Assembly: GCA_037178675.1 (NCBI GenBank)
Contig: JAYMGJ010000646.1
Span: 62,001-126,000, forward strand
Origin: Scleroderma bovista
Lineage: Eukaryota > Basidiomycota > Agaricomycetes > Boletales > Sclerodermataceae
Direction: 5' to 3'
DNA: 64,000 bases
The notes below the pieces were generated by a model. That model was not told where the DNA came from, did not search any database, and worked only from the letters and a program-made list of their open reading frames with translations. The first letter of the stretch is position 1. Each line of letters begins with the position of its first letter. A program made the position numbers and the translations under genes. Shown here one piece after another: positions 47,801-58,821 of this stretch.

Positions 47801-50195
47801 CGTCGAGTGTGGTGTAACATTCAGCTCTTTGAAGTATGTCAACAAATATATCTGCAAGGGTCAAGATCGGACAACTTTGGAGGTCAGCTCCAGGCGAGAT
47901 GAGATCAAGAAATACATTGATGGTCGTTATATCTCTGCTCCAGAGTCGATGTGGCGGATTCTCCAGTTTCACATTCATGAGCAACAGCCTTCTATTACTC
48001 GACTGCAAGTGCATTTGCCAGGACAGCACATGGTGACATTTGATCCAAACGAGGATGTTGAGGCTGTACAGCAACGGGCTGCTACGGAGCAGACAACACT
48101 CACCGCATTTTTCAATGCTAATGCAGATCTTGGGGCACTTGGTGTGGAAGCCCGCCGTCACACCTACCAGGAGTTTCCTCAGTACTTTACATGGAAGCCA
48201 AAGGAGAAGGTCTGGGCTCTGCGTCAGAGGGGATATGCACTTGGTCGCATGTATTATGTCAGTCCAACAAGTGGAGAACGTTTCTATCTCCGGACCCTCC
48301 TAACAATTGTTAAGGGCCCCACGTCATTTGCTCATTTGCGAGCATTTAATGGCATACTTTATCCCACCTTTCGTGATGCCTGCATTGCCCGTGGACTCTT
48401 GGAAAATGATGGGGAGTGGCGGCAGTGTCTGGAGGAAGCTTCTGCAATGCAAACAGGGCATCAACTCTGTCAACTCTTCTGCACGATGCTCCTTTTCTGT
48501 AGTCCTGCTGACCCTGAAGCACTCTGGATGGACTTCCGGCAGCACATCTGTGATGACTTGCGGCACTACTTGATCACCAACCTTCAGCATAACAATCCCA
48601 CCACTGAGGATGTCTATGACTACGGCTTATATCTTCTCGATCAGTTGTTGACAGCATTGGGCCATACTTTGTCAGACTTTTCCATGCCTCAGCATCAGCA
48701 CAACTGGGGTGCTGTTGTTGGAAATCGTTTCATTGCTGAGCAGCGGGCATACAATATTGATGTGGAAAGACAAGAAGCCATTGCAAACATTCGCTGCCTA
48801 AACAATGAGCAACTTGAAGCATTTGATCGCATTATTGATTCAGTTCAGCATGATGCAGGAACACTGTTCTTCCTCAATGGACCAGGTGGCACAGGGAAGA
48901 CTTTTGTTTACAAGACAGTCTGCCACCACATCAGGGCAGAGGGACAGATCGTCCTTTGTGTGGCTTCTTCAGGGATTTCTGCACTCCTCATGCGAGGAGG
49001 CCGCACTGCACATTCAATGTTCAAAATTCCGGTGGATGACTTGACAGAGGATTCATTTTGTCGCATTCCAAAAGAGAGCCTTCTTGCAGGTCTCATTCGC
49101 CAAACCTGCCTTATCATCTGGGATGAGATCACCATGCAACACAAGCATGCCTTAGAAGCTGTTGATCGGACATTTCGTGATCTCAGGGATAATTCGGATG
49201 TGCCATTTGGTGGTATCACAGTCGTCATTGGAGGGGACTATCAGCAAATCTTGCCAGTCGTTCGCCATGGCTCTCCACAAGATATTGTGAATGCAACAGT
49301 CCAGCGGTCCTACCTTTGGAAGCAAATCGAAATCCTGCGGTTAACAAAGAATATGCGCCTTGAAAGCTCAGATGCAGAGAGCCAAGACTTTGCAGAATGG
49401 CTTTTGGATGTTGGTCATGGGAATAACTGCAACGCTGATGGTCATGTTGCATTGCCAGCAGACATGATCACACATGATCTCGGTTCCCTGATCAACAATA
49501 TCTATGCTGGGATTGACAGTCAGAACATCCCACCTCCTGAGTACTTCAAGAACCGAACCATCCTTGCTGCTTGCAATGGTGATGTTGATGACATCAACAT
49601 GGACATTCTCCGAAAAATGTGTGGCGACGAAAGAACGTACTTCAGTGCAGATGAAGTGCATCACCCGAAGGATACTGAAGACAATGATCAGGCAGAAGCC
49701 TTCCCAGTGGAGTTTTTGCGCTCACTTAATGCATCAGGCCTCCCACCAGGAGAACTTACACTGAAGATTGGTTGCCCACTGATACTACTTCGGAATCTCG
49801 CACCCCAAGATGGTCTGTGCAATGGGACACACATGGTACTAATTCAAATGTCAGACAGAGTACTTGAAGTTCGCATTCTTGGTGGGGACCATGATGGGAA
49901 GACGGCCTTTATTCCAAGAATCTCACTCATACCATCAGCTAAAAATGCAGACTTCACATTTGTCCTCAAATGCTGTCAATTTCCAGTTCGTCTTGCATTC
50001 GCGATGACTATCAATAAGGCACAAGGACAGTCTGTGAAGTACGTTGGTCTAGATCTGCGTGTTCCTGTTTTTAGTCACGGGCAACTTTATGTTGCACTGT
50101 CTCGTGCAACATCATGCCAGCGCATTTCGGTTTTGCTTCCTTCAGGTGAAACAACAACACCGAATGTTGTCTATCCCGAAATTCTCATCTGGTAA
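44850..50195 (+). CDS. Hel2 RepHel transposase (HUH endonuclease plus PIF1 helicase)
   Basis: Five exons (44850-44872, 44924-44987, 45044-45287, 45337-45497 and 45549-50195) join in phase to 1,712 codons. The N-terminus starts MAHGHVESTWESIHS and has a basic PRKRVAL stretch that may be a nuclear signal. A Gln/Arg-rich region repeats HQRRSLGQQRRRERE. Next comes a Cys cluster (MCPYCNAYH and FGMCC), then the HUH motif RGLPHMHMLIF at about 47420 and the tyrosine motif KYVNKYICKG at about 47830. The helicase has Walker A GPGGTGKT (48882), Walker B LIIWDEITMQ (49110), GGDYQQILPVV (49232) and the C-terminal MTINKAQGQSVKY with YVALSRATS (50000-50115). Every catalytic landmark is present and no stop or frameshift is seen. 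It nicks DNA and drives rolling-circle transposition. Confidence 0.93.
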
Positions 50196-50482
50196 GTCTA
50201 CTGCATGGCAAGTAAAAGCATGCTGAAACTCTGTTTCAAGAAACCAGGATTGTTTTAGTTGCTTCCTAAGATGTGCTCTTGCCAGAAATTACATTGTGTG
50301 CCACCTCCTCCATCTTAGTGGAAAATTCCCAAAGATTCCATGGTTTTCTGTCACTTACAAATATCTCCGATTTTACCTGGTATATATATCTTCAACAATT
50401 GTCACTGGTTCGCACACCTTTCCATCCCGCTCCTTAGTACTACTATCTTGACTTCTCACATTTGTTTTCAGCTTTTGATATA

Positions 50483-51480
50483 ATGTCATCTTCTGGAGCT
50501 TCAGCAACCATCACTGCCATTGCAGTTTTCGAGAACGGCCGACATATTGAGGGCATGAGCTACATTTTTGATGCTCAGATTTACCTTGGCAAGTCAACGC
50601 CGATTCTTGCTGCACTTAGGTACTTCAATCGTGAAGGCCGCGAGTTCAGTGACATTGGCTTCTACTTCGTTACTGCAAGTGTAGGTCCTGATTTTTTAAA
50701 TCTCTGCTTGAAGGGCTCATATTTTTACTACTAGGTCGCAATGATGGAGGCAGGTGCAATGATTTCCCGCCAGCCCAGTTGTCCTCCCGAGACAGAGTAT
50801 GATCTGGTGGGAGATATTGTCAATGTGAGTGTATTATATTGTGTTTGTGCAATGTTTACTTTTTCTAATATGATGTTACAGCTCATTCCAATCAAGATTC
50901 CAGATGGTACCGATGATGCCGAAGTCATTGATCCGAAATACCTCCCATACATCAACATTTGTGGGGTTGCGGAATCCGTTGACGATCTCATGGGCACCTT
51001 CAACCTCACCCCACACCAGTATGTTGCCGTACTACGGAATTTCCCTGGCCTGCACACCACATCAATCGAGGGTTCTCCAGCGCTTTCCAGTACTCGCCGG
51101 TTCAAATCGGTCTTACCAGTCAAGTGCTTGATCCCTGATAGTCCGAGATGGAAGACAAAGTCTGGTAAAAAGACGACTCCAAAGGCTGGGGGGTATGTTT
51201 CTGTAACTGGGTTCATCACTGAGAGGATTGGTGCACCTCAGGCTCGTGAGGGATTTTGTGTTACGATTGAATCCATGGTATTTCTTGGGCGACCTATAGT
51301 CATGTCAAGCACCCGAGATCCGGTGACAGGTGGGTAGTTTCACTGTCATCTCATAGACGAGCTAATTCTCAACCCTTATCAGAACCATCCACTCCGGTAG
51401 CTGGGCATGCAAGCATGAAATTTGACTTCACAAAATCCAGGTCTGCGAAGAAGTGTCGACTTGAAGATCCCACTCATTAA
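50483..51480 (+). CDS. Hel2 accessory gene of unknown function, possibly ssDNA-binding
   Basis: Four exons (50483-50680, 50735-50824, 50882-51329 and 51383-51480) join in phase to 277 codons, starting MSSSGASATITAIAVFENGR and ending KKCRLEDPTH. The open frames, GT-AG borders and phase agreement make it a real gene. It lies 288 bases behind the transposase, in the same orientation and inside the Helitron ends. A segment near residue 205-235 (VSVTGFITERIG and FCVTIESMVFLGRP) has the alternating strand pattern of an OB fold. That would fit a single-strand-binding helper, as RPA-like genes do in plant Helitrons. This role is inference. A captured host gene is the alternative. Confidence 0.75.
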
Positions 51481-51785
51481 GCCAGTATTCCGGTCATGGA
51501 CGGTCCATTCTCTTTTTGTGCATGTCACAGTTCCTTTACCCCCGTATCATTCTTTTCACATACCATCCTTTTGGCATCTGTCTGACTACCATACACCACC
51601 ATAATTAACTTCAGTCAATCCTTTTCTACTCTCTTATCTTACAGTAACAGTCGAGATGGGTTCAATCATGGTGTTACACGGTACACTCCAATATTAATTG
51701 TGTCTTCGGTGGCAGTTTTCCATCAAGCACAGAGTCTGCACAAAAGAACATAAATTGATGCAGTTTGCCCTTAACTTTTTGTTGA

Positions 51786-51811
51786 GTGGCGTAGCCACGG
51801 GTATCTGCTAG
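51786..51811 (+). other. Hel2 3' terminus: hairpin and CTAG
   Basis: GTGGC, loop GTA, GCCAC (51786-51798), nine bases, then CTAG (51808-51811), followed by the host T at 51812. This is the standard Helitron 3' end, which acts as the termination signal of rolling-circle transfer. Confidence 0.9.
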
Positions 51812-51974
51812 TACACTAAGGTATAGTGCATGTGTTCTAGTGCCACTGAAGCGCAACCATGGGCTCCCTTGACAAGCTCTCTTCTGGGAAAGAATGAGAG
51901 AGGGTTCTTCTTCCTAATAGCACTATAAAGTGGGGGAATAACTGTCATGGTGCTGGGGGATGTCGTCTGAAAGT

Positions 51975-52337
51975 AGGGAAGCGGATAGAGTATTGAATTC
52001 GATGCATCCAGGGAAGCGAGACGAACAACAGAGGAAGATGGACATGGCAAGTATCTGGGAGGAAGGGACCATAGGCTCAGGGCTCAGGGGACACAGAGAT
52101 GACCAGAGAAGACTTCTCAAGCTTGACAATAGACCTAAGATGACCAAAGTACGTCCTTGACACAGGACTGACAAGGAGAACGCGCTGACCGAGAACGAGA
52201 GGGACTGAGGGAGCAGGCTGGGAAGATATGTGCCAGGCAGTGCATGGGAACTCTGGGAGAGGCTGTCCTAAGAGCAGGACATAGTGGAGATCTGCAGCAA
52301 TAGCGGAGAAATGTTCCAGAGAAAATACAGACTCCAT
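51975..52337 (-). pseudogene. Decayed LTR ORF in LTR 3
   Basis: Third copy of the LTR-borne ORF, starting MESVFSLEHFSAIAADLHYV. It stops early at about 52077 because a TCA codon (Ser in LTR 1) is TGA here. Further on it keeps CGA (near 51999) where LTR 1 has TGA. Confidence 0.6.
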
Positions 52338-52378
52338 AGTGAGCGATGAAGTGAATGTCTGGATTGCGGGGGGAATAT

Positions 52379-52765
52379 TAACAGAGGTTACAAGGTACAG
52401 CGGATGGCTAAAGACAAGTACAATCAGGTGAAGCTCAGCTTCAGAGACGAAGGCTATATTCATTACCTAAAGATGAGTACAATCAGGTGAAGCTAAGTAG
52501 GACAGTTAGTGTAGTACTCATAGTGAATAATAGATATGGGTCTCACCTCAGCTTCAGAGACAAAGGCTGAAGTGCTCAGGTCAACACATGACAGACTAAA
52601 TAATGGGCTTGAAGAGCCGTGTCAAAGGTACGTGGCAAGGTACATGAATACTAATCACAATCAGTCAAACAAATGAAGGTTAAATAAGAGGTATATGGCT
52701 CGGGGCTGATCCGAGCTTGACAACACATCACTGTGACGACACCAGATCATCGGATACTTCTGACA
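52379..52765 (-). mobile_element. Small solo LTR nested in LTR 3
   Basis: 387 bp, flanked by the direct repeat AATAT (52374-52378 and 52766-52770), and absent from LTR 1 at the same place. On the minus strand it starts TGTCAGAAG and ends CTCTGTTA. Inside, the phrase ACAATCAGGTGAAGCT and its neighbour CAGCTTCAGAGAC occur twice. It belongs to a family otherwise unseen in this window. Confidence 0.75.
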
Positions 52766-53261
52766 AATATCTCCATGGGAAATGAACAGATTTGCGTTGG
52801 AACTTGACAGGAAGATAGACCATGTTCTAGGCTCTCTGACGGTATAGTCACATGCCTGATAGCTTCAGAAACGATGGAGCTATTCAAAATATTGGAATGC
52901 CAGCACTGGGCGCCTAAAAATGACATTTGGGCGCTAAAAATCATTTCTTCTCTTTCTCCTTTGTTTCTCCATCAATTCTTCAGCTTCTTTGATCATTCTG
53001 GTATGGGAGTTGGACTGCAGACGTGTGCATTCCTTTCTCATACCACAATTGACATTATTCCTTCAGTTTCTTCTGCTTCTTGGCAGTTCTCATGCGATAG
53101 ATGACTGTCTGCATTGGCATTCATCTCTCGCATCAGGATAGTCTTCTTGTGCGATAGATGGCTACAATGTGGGTCCATCGTGCTTATCCTTCGCATAAGG
53201 ATCATTCGATATAGGTGTTATCTTCCATGTTCACTGTACCAAACCTGTTTGGTGCGTGACA

Positions 53262-53660
53262 ACGCGTCACAAAATGTGCTGCTGGTTTTGACACCTCCAG
53301 TTCCTTGCGGGAGCAATCTTTGCCAATAAGGACTACTACCCATCAGCGGCCACCTCATCTGCCAACCCCAGCCACGGAGGTCCCCTCATGTTCAGAACCA
53401 TGTGCACCTCAGCGGCCATCTACTCCACCCAAAGCTTTCACCTCATGGCAACAGCCAGCAGCTCCATCCCCTGCAGAAAGTGAGCTGACCCAACCAGAGG
53501 ATGGTTCACCAGATCGGATTACCTGGAAGGAGTTCTTGTCTCGGACCAACGCAAAGAAGACCAGTAGCAAAGGTAAAGGCCATCTCTTGGAAAAAGTGTG
53601 TTGGGGGGGTTGCTGCAGTGGACCTAAAGGACAGAAGCTGTGGTAGGAAATTGGTAACCC
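53262..53660 (+). other. Pro-rich coding-like remnant
   Basis: A 113-codon frame from 53305 is Pro-rich and then reads DGSPDRITWKEFLSRTNAKK before running into a possible GTAAAG donor near 53571. It may be an exon of a gene truncated by LTR 3 on the left and copia A on the right. No family is recognised. Confidence 0.3.
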
Positions 53661-54283
53661 TGTAGTAACCTCAGTAGATGTTCAAGCTACTATATTAGAG
53701 TAGTACCTGTAGTAACTACTACAAGTTAGTATGTGTAAAAGGAATGTGTAAAGGACTACTTACCCTCAGTAGATGTTTAAGCTACTGAGGGACTAATAGG
53801 AAAATGTCGACAAGAAAGTATGATTATATCTTATCTTAATCTAATCTTGGAGATTTCCAGAGATCACAGTTACATGTGATTCAGAGTAGTGTCAACTGGA
53901 TTACCGGTAGATCACATGACCGGCTCCACAAGATAGCTGGAACTATCACATGCAAGGCATGTGTACAACACATGCTGATGCACGTTACAGGCACATTTCC
54001 AGATAACTACGTTTATGGAAACTGCACCTACTACATATGGGAATATGGTGAAATAGGCGAGAATAATACTTATCTACGCACAGACCATGTACCACAGGTA
54101 TATATACCCTGTAGGATATCCCATGTAGAATAACGAACTCAGTGTCTAACACCTAGTTCAATACAGTTCAACTGTTCTCTCATTACTCGCTACTTCATAA
54201 ACAACTCAACTTCAAGAACCAGGTACTAGCTATCAAGGTACGCTTGCGCTACCCGTTGCTGTTGCCCCAGTTTTGTTGCTACA
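53661..54283 (+). mobile_element. 5' LTR of copia element A
   Basis: 623 bp with ends TGTAGTAAC and GTTGCTACA (inverted, one mismatch). TATATATA near 54099 is the likely promoter. It is immediately followed by a primer-binding site. The partner 3' LTR is not in the window, because the element is interrupted and displaced by later insertions. Confidence 0.75.
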
Positions 54284-54297
54284 GGTTATGAGCCCTG
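54284..54297 (+). promoter_or_regulatory. Primer-binding site of copia A (half-tRNA type)
   Basis: GGTTATGAGCCCTG is the complement of the anticodon arm of initiator tRNA-Met. Copia of Drosophila is known to prime from the 5' half of that tRNA, cut in the anticodon loop, rather than from the 3' end. It sits directly against the LTR end. Confidence 0.85.
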
Positions 54298-54354
54298 TTT
54301 AAGGCCATACCAGGAAAGCATACGGCAGTTCTGTCTTCGTCACTGCCTCCTGCT

Positions 54355-56633
54355 ATGAACCTTAGACAGCTCGTAGCTGAAGTTCTTCACGAGTTACCGT
54401 TTGTTTTTGCTGTGATATCTCTTACGATATATTCTTCGTTTGTGTTTTGGTTTGAACGCTGAAGATACAACTACATTGCCGCACTCTTTGTGTGCTATGC
54501 AGTTCGTCTCTTGGTTACCTCGCAGCCACGTCCTGCTCCTCCTCCCATTGTTAACAATGTGGGATTACCTCCCAACGTTGACAACCCTCTTAGTGATGAC
54601 AAGGAACTCGTTGTCATTGATACTACAGCACCTCCTAGTGTTCATAAAATGGTGGACTTCTATTGGAGAGAAGCTATGCGGAATTACTGCATGTATCAGC
54701 CAAGGGAACACCATGGCGGTGATTCGCTTAGTGGAAACATGGGACATATTAGGAGGCCTTTGCCTCTTAGTAGGGAGGAACAACTTTCTCTTATCGGCCA
54801 TGACCATTTTTACGGATTCATTGATAGTCACATTACTGTTCCTGATCCTCGGTGGGCATTGCCCTACCAATTCTGCGTCTTGTTCAGACATTGGCAATCT
54901 GTTATCATTGAATCTCTTCCGTATGATGAAGAGATATTCATTGATAACGTTTCAGATGCCAATTACCTTCGAACAGACATCAGACTCCGACTCGAGGAAT
55001 TCGCACGAGAACAGGCCCAGGCCAATCTCCAGGCAGAATTCATCTCGAGGCAGCTCACCAATTTACATTCCCGCACCTCTGGCCAGGAGTGAAAGTGAGC
55101 TTTGGATGCATGAAAGAGGAAGGAGGGAACAGGGAAGAAGGATTGTAAGGATTGGTAATCATTGAGTGGTACAACCGCGACGAAGCCCCACTCCACCTCC
55201 TTCTTATGCTGCTGATCACCGTAGAGCTCTTCAAGAGTGATGGCAACGATGTGCAGATGTGATTGCCAAAGGAGAAGTCACTGCTGACATACAACCCGAT
55301 CTGGAGGATAATGGTCCACCCTCTACCGGAGGTATTTGGACTCAATACATGCAGGGAGTATTGGAGGAATTCTATGTCGAGCTTAGGCCCGGCATAGGTT
55401 GTGCTGCTCACCTAGAAAGCCACCCTTCCGAGGAGTTTGGCGGTCAGGTGATGCAGGGAGTCATTCCGGCTTACCAGAGACGAATCGACAACACCCCTTT
55501 TCCTCTGATCGCTAACCTGCACCCTGAACCAGAACAGGGTCAAGTCAGAGGTATGGTTGGCGAGGAGCTAGCCATCATATATCCAGAGAATCTGTGGGTC
55601 CATTGGGCCTTCAACAGATCTTATTATCTCCCCTCTGCTAAGCTTCATGCTTATTCGACGCCTCACGCCCGAGCTAACTTCATGGGAGTAGACTATCAGT
55701 CGCTCCACTATGAAGATCCTGCTCTCGCAACTGTCCCAGCCTTCTGGATCGATCCCTGCCCAGAGATCTACCAGCCAGCCAGTTGTTGGTGGCATCCTCT
55801 CTACTCTGAGCAGCGATTTTCCAGAGCTATCCCATCTCTTCGGGACTGGCACAATTGGCTCGAAGTCAACTTCAGGTACACCTGGAAGCAGAGACCGCGG
55901 TGAGCACAGTTCTCAATACCCACATGCATGGAGCGACCCGGTATCCTCTTCGAGGAAAGTCGGGATCTCTGGGTGGCTCACACCACTCTCATCCGTCTCA
56001 ATATGGTGGACTACCAAAATGGAGCGTTTTCGTTCCATGGACTCCAGCCCCACTGGCCATCTAGTCAGGATTGATGCGACGATATCGCACTCCTGCTCGA
56101 AAGGCACGAGGCTGGATGAGAAGGTGATGAAGCTATCAATGATAATGCAGAACGATCAGATTCCGGGATTCCTGGAGGAGCCCTTGATTAGGTGCTTCCC
56201 GAGTCCTTATTGGCACCCTCTTCCTTATTCTGGAAAGGGAAGACCACTATGGAATTCTGATAAAGGACTTCTTAAGTCCATCTCCACTTACATCTTGTAC
56301 GATAAGGCTCTGGTTGTTCTTTTTACCCCCTACGAAATTTTTCCACGGTCTATGCTTACTTTTGAATATTGGTCTTTGGACGGCAACAAGGTTGTCTCCA
56401 ATTATCAGTATTGTCCTGATTACAATTTGGATGTTTTCTTTGATATTTTACCTAGGCATTGGTCGTATGCAACATTTACGATACCTACGGACTCCTCGGA
56501 CTCCTCATCTTCAACAAAAGAGGATACACAGTCTGAATCTTCTTTGTCATCAGAAGAAGATCTTGTTTTTCTTCCACCTGCTTCTGTTACCGCTGTACCA
56601 GAACTGATTTTACTAAATCTTTTTGATTTTTGA
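54355..56633 (+). pseudogene. Extra ORF between LTR and gag of copia A
   Basis: Roughly 760 codons from ATG 54355 to TGA 56633, ending 17 bases before the gag start. The N-terminus is hydrophobic (VFAVISLTIYSSFVFWFER, then after a TGA at 54460 RYNYIAALFVCYAVRLLV), like a membrane hairpin. The middle has aromatic-rich stretches (LWVHWAFNRSYYLPSAKLHA, NMVDYQNGAFSFHGLQPHW). The C-terminus is Ser/Glu-rich. The frame is broken by several TGA codons (54460, about 55162, 55217, 55901 and 56068) and by two frameshifts (near 55030 and 56115). It matches no copia gag, protease, integrase or RT motif that I know. It could be an accessory retroelement gene or a captured or nested sequence. Confidence 0.55.
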
Positions 56634-56712
56634 AATATACCAGAATCATTATGTCCAGAAACACTGGTGACATGAAGAAGACCACACCCATTCTTACTGG
56701 CACATCCAACTA

Positions 56713-57572
56713 TGGTGTGGGACACCTAGTCACCGCATGTTTTGTGCAAGGTTCCGAGCCATCGCCATGCTGATCCAAATTATATTTCCTCTGGCAAAAA
56801 TGCTTCTTTCAACAAGGGGAATCAAATCCCAAGATGGAATTTTATTTAAGTTAAATTTGAGGGAGATATTTTTTCTATATTGGGATGATTTGGCGGTACA
56901 TGTAATCTACGGTACAGCGTCATCAAAAACACACGCTACAGCATCAGGGATGCATCGATGGCTCTTATACTTAGTTGAGCTAAATCTTCTGACCTGTATC
57001 TGTGCCCCCTTTGTTGCCAGTCCATCCCTGTATCCCTGTATGTTCTGACCCATTGATGCATGCATTGTTCCCAAAGTTGGATGGTGTGCAGCTTGACAGA
57101 TGCAAGTGCTTTTGGCAAGTTCAATGTTTTCAGTGTTTCGAAGTCCCATCAGCCTCATCTCGAAGAATCTTCTTCACACTTCCCCAAAAATATTCAATGA
57201 ACTTACCCTCATCATACTCGTTATCTGAATCCTCACTCAGGTCCACATCCACACCACCAGTATATCCACATTCCGAGCTGGAATCAACATCCACCACAAT
57301 TGGAGCATCCACATGCATGGAACCATCCACTAGGTCATCCCAACTGCATGGGGCCAGCCATTGGGCTTGCCTTGCGTGCACTGCTGCTGCATTCTGACAT
57401 CTTGCCCATGATTCAAACAAGCCACTAAGCTACTCTGTAGATCATTCACACTGCCATTTCAGTTCATTCTGACTCATCGATCTTGTTCACAGGGTTAGGG
57501 TTATATGATTTTTTTTCTCAGACCCAAATTGGCGGTTGCACAAAACATGTGGTGACTAGGTGTCCCGCACCA
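56713..57572 (-). mobile_element. Non-autonomous DNA transposon with TA duplication
   Basis: 860 bp with 37-bp terminal inverted repeats (56713-56749 and 57536-57572) that begin TGGTGTGGGACACCTAGTC and differ at two positions. It is flanked by TA on both sides. Removing it with one TA restores the gag reading frame of copia A exactly. It contains only the C-terminal part of a transposase, so it is an internally deleted copy that needs a helper. Confidence 0.9.
56907..57420 (-). pseudogene. C-terminal fragment of a DDE-type transposase
   Basis: From 57420 leftwards: FESWARCQNAAAVHARQAQW, an acidic stretch, then KFIEYFWGSVKKILRDE near 57190. After a break come LPKALASVKLHTIQLWEQCM and, in another frame, RRFSSTKYKSHRCIPDAVA near 56970. 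This order is that of DDE endonucleases common in agaricomycete DNA transposons. The catalytic core is deleted and the rest is frameshifted at about 57130 and 57030. Confidence 0.7.
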
Positions 57573-57574
57573 TA

Positions 57575-58533
57575 CTTGGAATGGAAGTCTGCCATGAAGT
57601 CGCTCTTGCAAGTCATGGGAGTTTGGTGCTATGCGCATCATCAGGTACCTGCTGTCATTGCTGGACAGGCTGGTGCAACCGCCGAGCAACAGGCCGCTGA
57701 TGAAACCAATCGGGATAAAGCCCTCGGTACGATCACATACTACACATCCGCACTCATCAGACAGAATCTGATGAATGAGAACCAACCCCATACTGTTTGG
57801 GCTGCGCTCAACACCTCTTATGGGACTCCTGGCGCTGCCGGTGTCTTTGTTGAGTTCAAACGTCTCACGCAGATGATAATTCCAGGGAATCAGGATCCCA
57901 CTCCGGCTGTACATCAAATGCAGTCCACGATTGGCTATTTGGCCTTTAATGGCCTAACTCTCCCTGACTCCGCTCAAGCAATGCTTCTTCTTGGTGCCTT
58001 ACTGAATGAGTGGCAAGGCTTCGCTTCCACACTTCTGGCCACCTTATTGGTCAACCCAAACGCTGCTCAAATTGCTGCAAGCGTTCAATGCCTCAACTTT
58101 GATGTGGTTCTTCCGAAAATAATGGAAGAATGGTCCAGGAAGTCTGGCAAGTCTATAATGCCGACTATAAAGAAGGAACAAAATGCACAGGCAGGACCTT
58201 CTCGCCCAAGGTGCAAGAAGTGTTCTGGACATCATAACACCACGGATCACCGTGATGACTATAAAAAAATGCTCACTCCTAACGCTGCTGCAGGTCCTTC
58301 TACATTCCCACCGAAGAATCAGGGTGGTGGAAAATGGAAAGGAGGAGGAAAGAAAGGAAAAGGAAAACAGCCTTACAAGGGTAAAGGCAAGCAGCGTCAA
58401 AACACTGCAGAACAAACCGCACAAATCGTCAAACTAGATTCAGACGATGATTCCGATGCTGGGTCCGTCTCTAATATTCCTGAGACAGGCTGGTCTGTGC
58501 TTACTCCATCCCAACTTGCTGCAGAGTCAGTAT
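57575..58533 (+). other. Resumed gag frame of copia A
   Basis: Second half of the gag described at 56651. It is open from the TA junction to the copia B insertion. No premature stop is present in this half, in contrast to the extra ORF upstream, so the gag is better preserved. Confidence 0.75.
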
Positions 58534-58821
58534 TGTTGAAGTCGCACGTGCACCCGGCGTAAACCGTCGACGAAGTGCGCACAAGACTGCGACCCACATC
58601 AGTGTAGACTTAGTAATAGTCCTCTTTAGAGTAGATGTTACATGTCACACGTCACGTGTCACAGTCACGCATCACACTATTTGTTGTATATAAACAGTGT
58701 TCATCGCTTATATAATATAACAGCTCTTAACCAGCTACCGCTACCATCTCAGGTTGTGCACTCCACCCAACAGGTGAGTTGGAGTAGCAGTTCCTCTACG
58801 TATATAGGTATTGCTTCAACA
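58534..58821 (+). mobile_element. 5' LTR of copia element B
   Basis: 288 bp with perfect 8-bp inverted ends TGTTGAAG and CTTCAACA. TATATAA is at 58687-58693. The same LTR occurs alone and inverted at 39591-39879. It is inserted in the gag of copia A. Confidence 0.9.

Larger units (their letters stand above)
44206..51811 (+). mobile_element. Helitron Hel2, complete and apparently autonomous
   Basis: Sister LTR 1 shows the empty site: it reads GTGTA then TGCTG without a gap, and here 7,606 bases sit exactly between that A and T. No target duplication is made, as expected of Helitrons. The 3' end is a hairpin, nine bases and CTAG followed by host T. The 5' end starts TTAAAG rather than the usual TC. 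The first 300 bases contain TTGGTAAG-type repeats that resemble, inverted, the repeats in LTR 2. The element carries two intact multi-exon genes in the same orientation. Confidence 0.9.
43627..53261 (-). mobile_element. LTR 3, split by Helitron Hel2 and a small solo LTR
   Basis: On the minus strand it starts TGTCACGCACC at 53261 and ends TTTGACTCACA at 43627. Without the Helitron (44206-51811) and the 387-bp LTR (52379-52765 plus a 5-bp duplication) it is about 1.64 kb, like LTR 1 (1,628 bp), and nearly identical to it. Flanks are CCGC (left) and ACGC (right), so the expected 4-bp duplication matches at three of four bases. The RT of the left Ty3 element is not continued on the far side, so one flank has probably been rearranged. 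Confidence 0.8.
56651..58533 (+). pseudogene. Copia A gag, interrupted and truncated
   Basis: Starts MSRNTGDMKKTTPILTGTSN at 56651. It is cut at 56713 by the DNA transposon and resumes in the same frame at 57575 with LEWKSAMKSLLQVMGVWCYA. It shows the usual helical copia gag body and a knuckle-like CKKCSGHHNTTDH near 58210 (the last ligand is His, not Cys). A Gly/Lys-rich tail follows. At 58534 the LTR of copia B begins. No integrase or RT of this element remains in the window. Confidence 0.85.

Noticed and set aside
43627..53261. LTR 3 as two separate LTR fragments
   Set aside because: The two parts join without gap or overlap when compared with LTR 1, so one LTR split by Hel2 is simpler.
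57483..57574. Start of the second gag ORF at 57483
   Set aside because: Those codons are the end of the DNA transposon; the gag really starts at 56651 and resumes at 57575.
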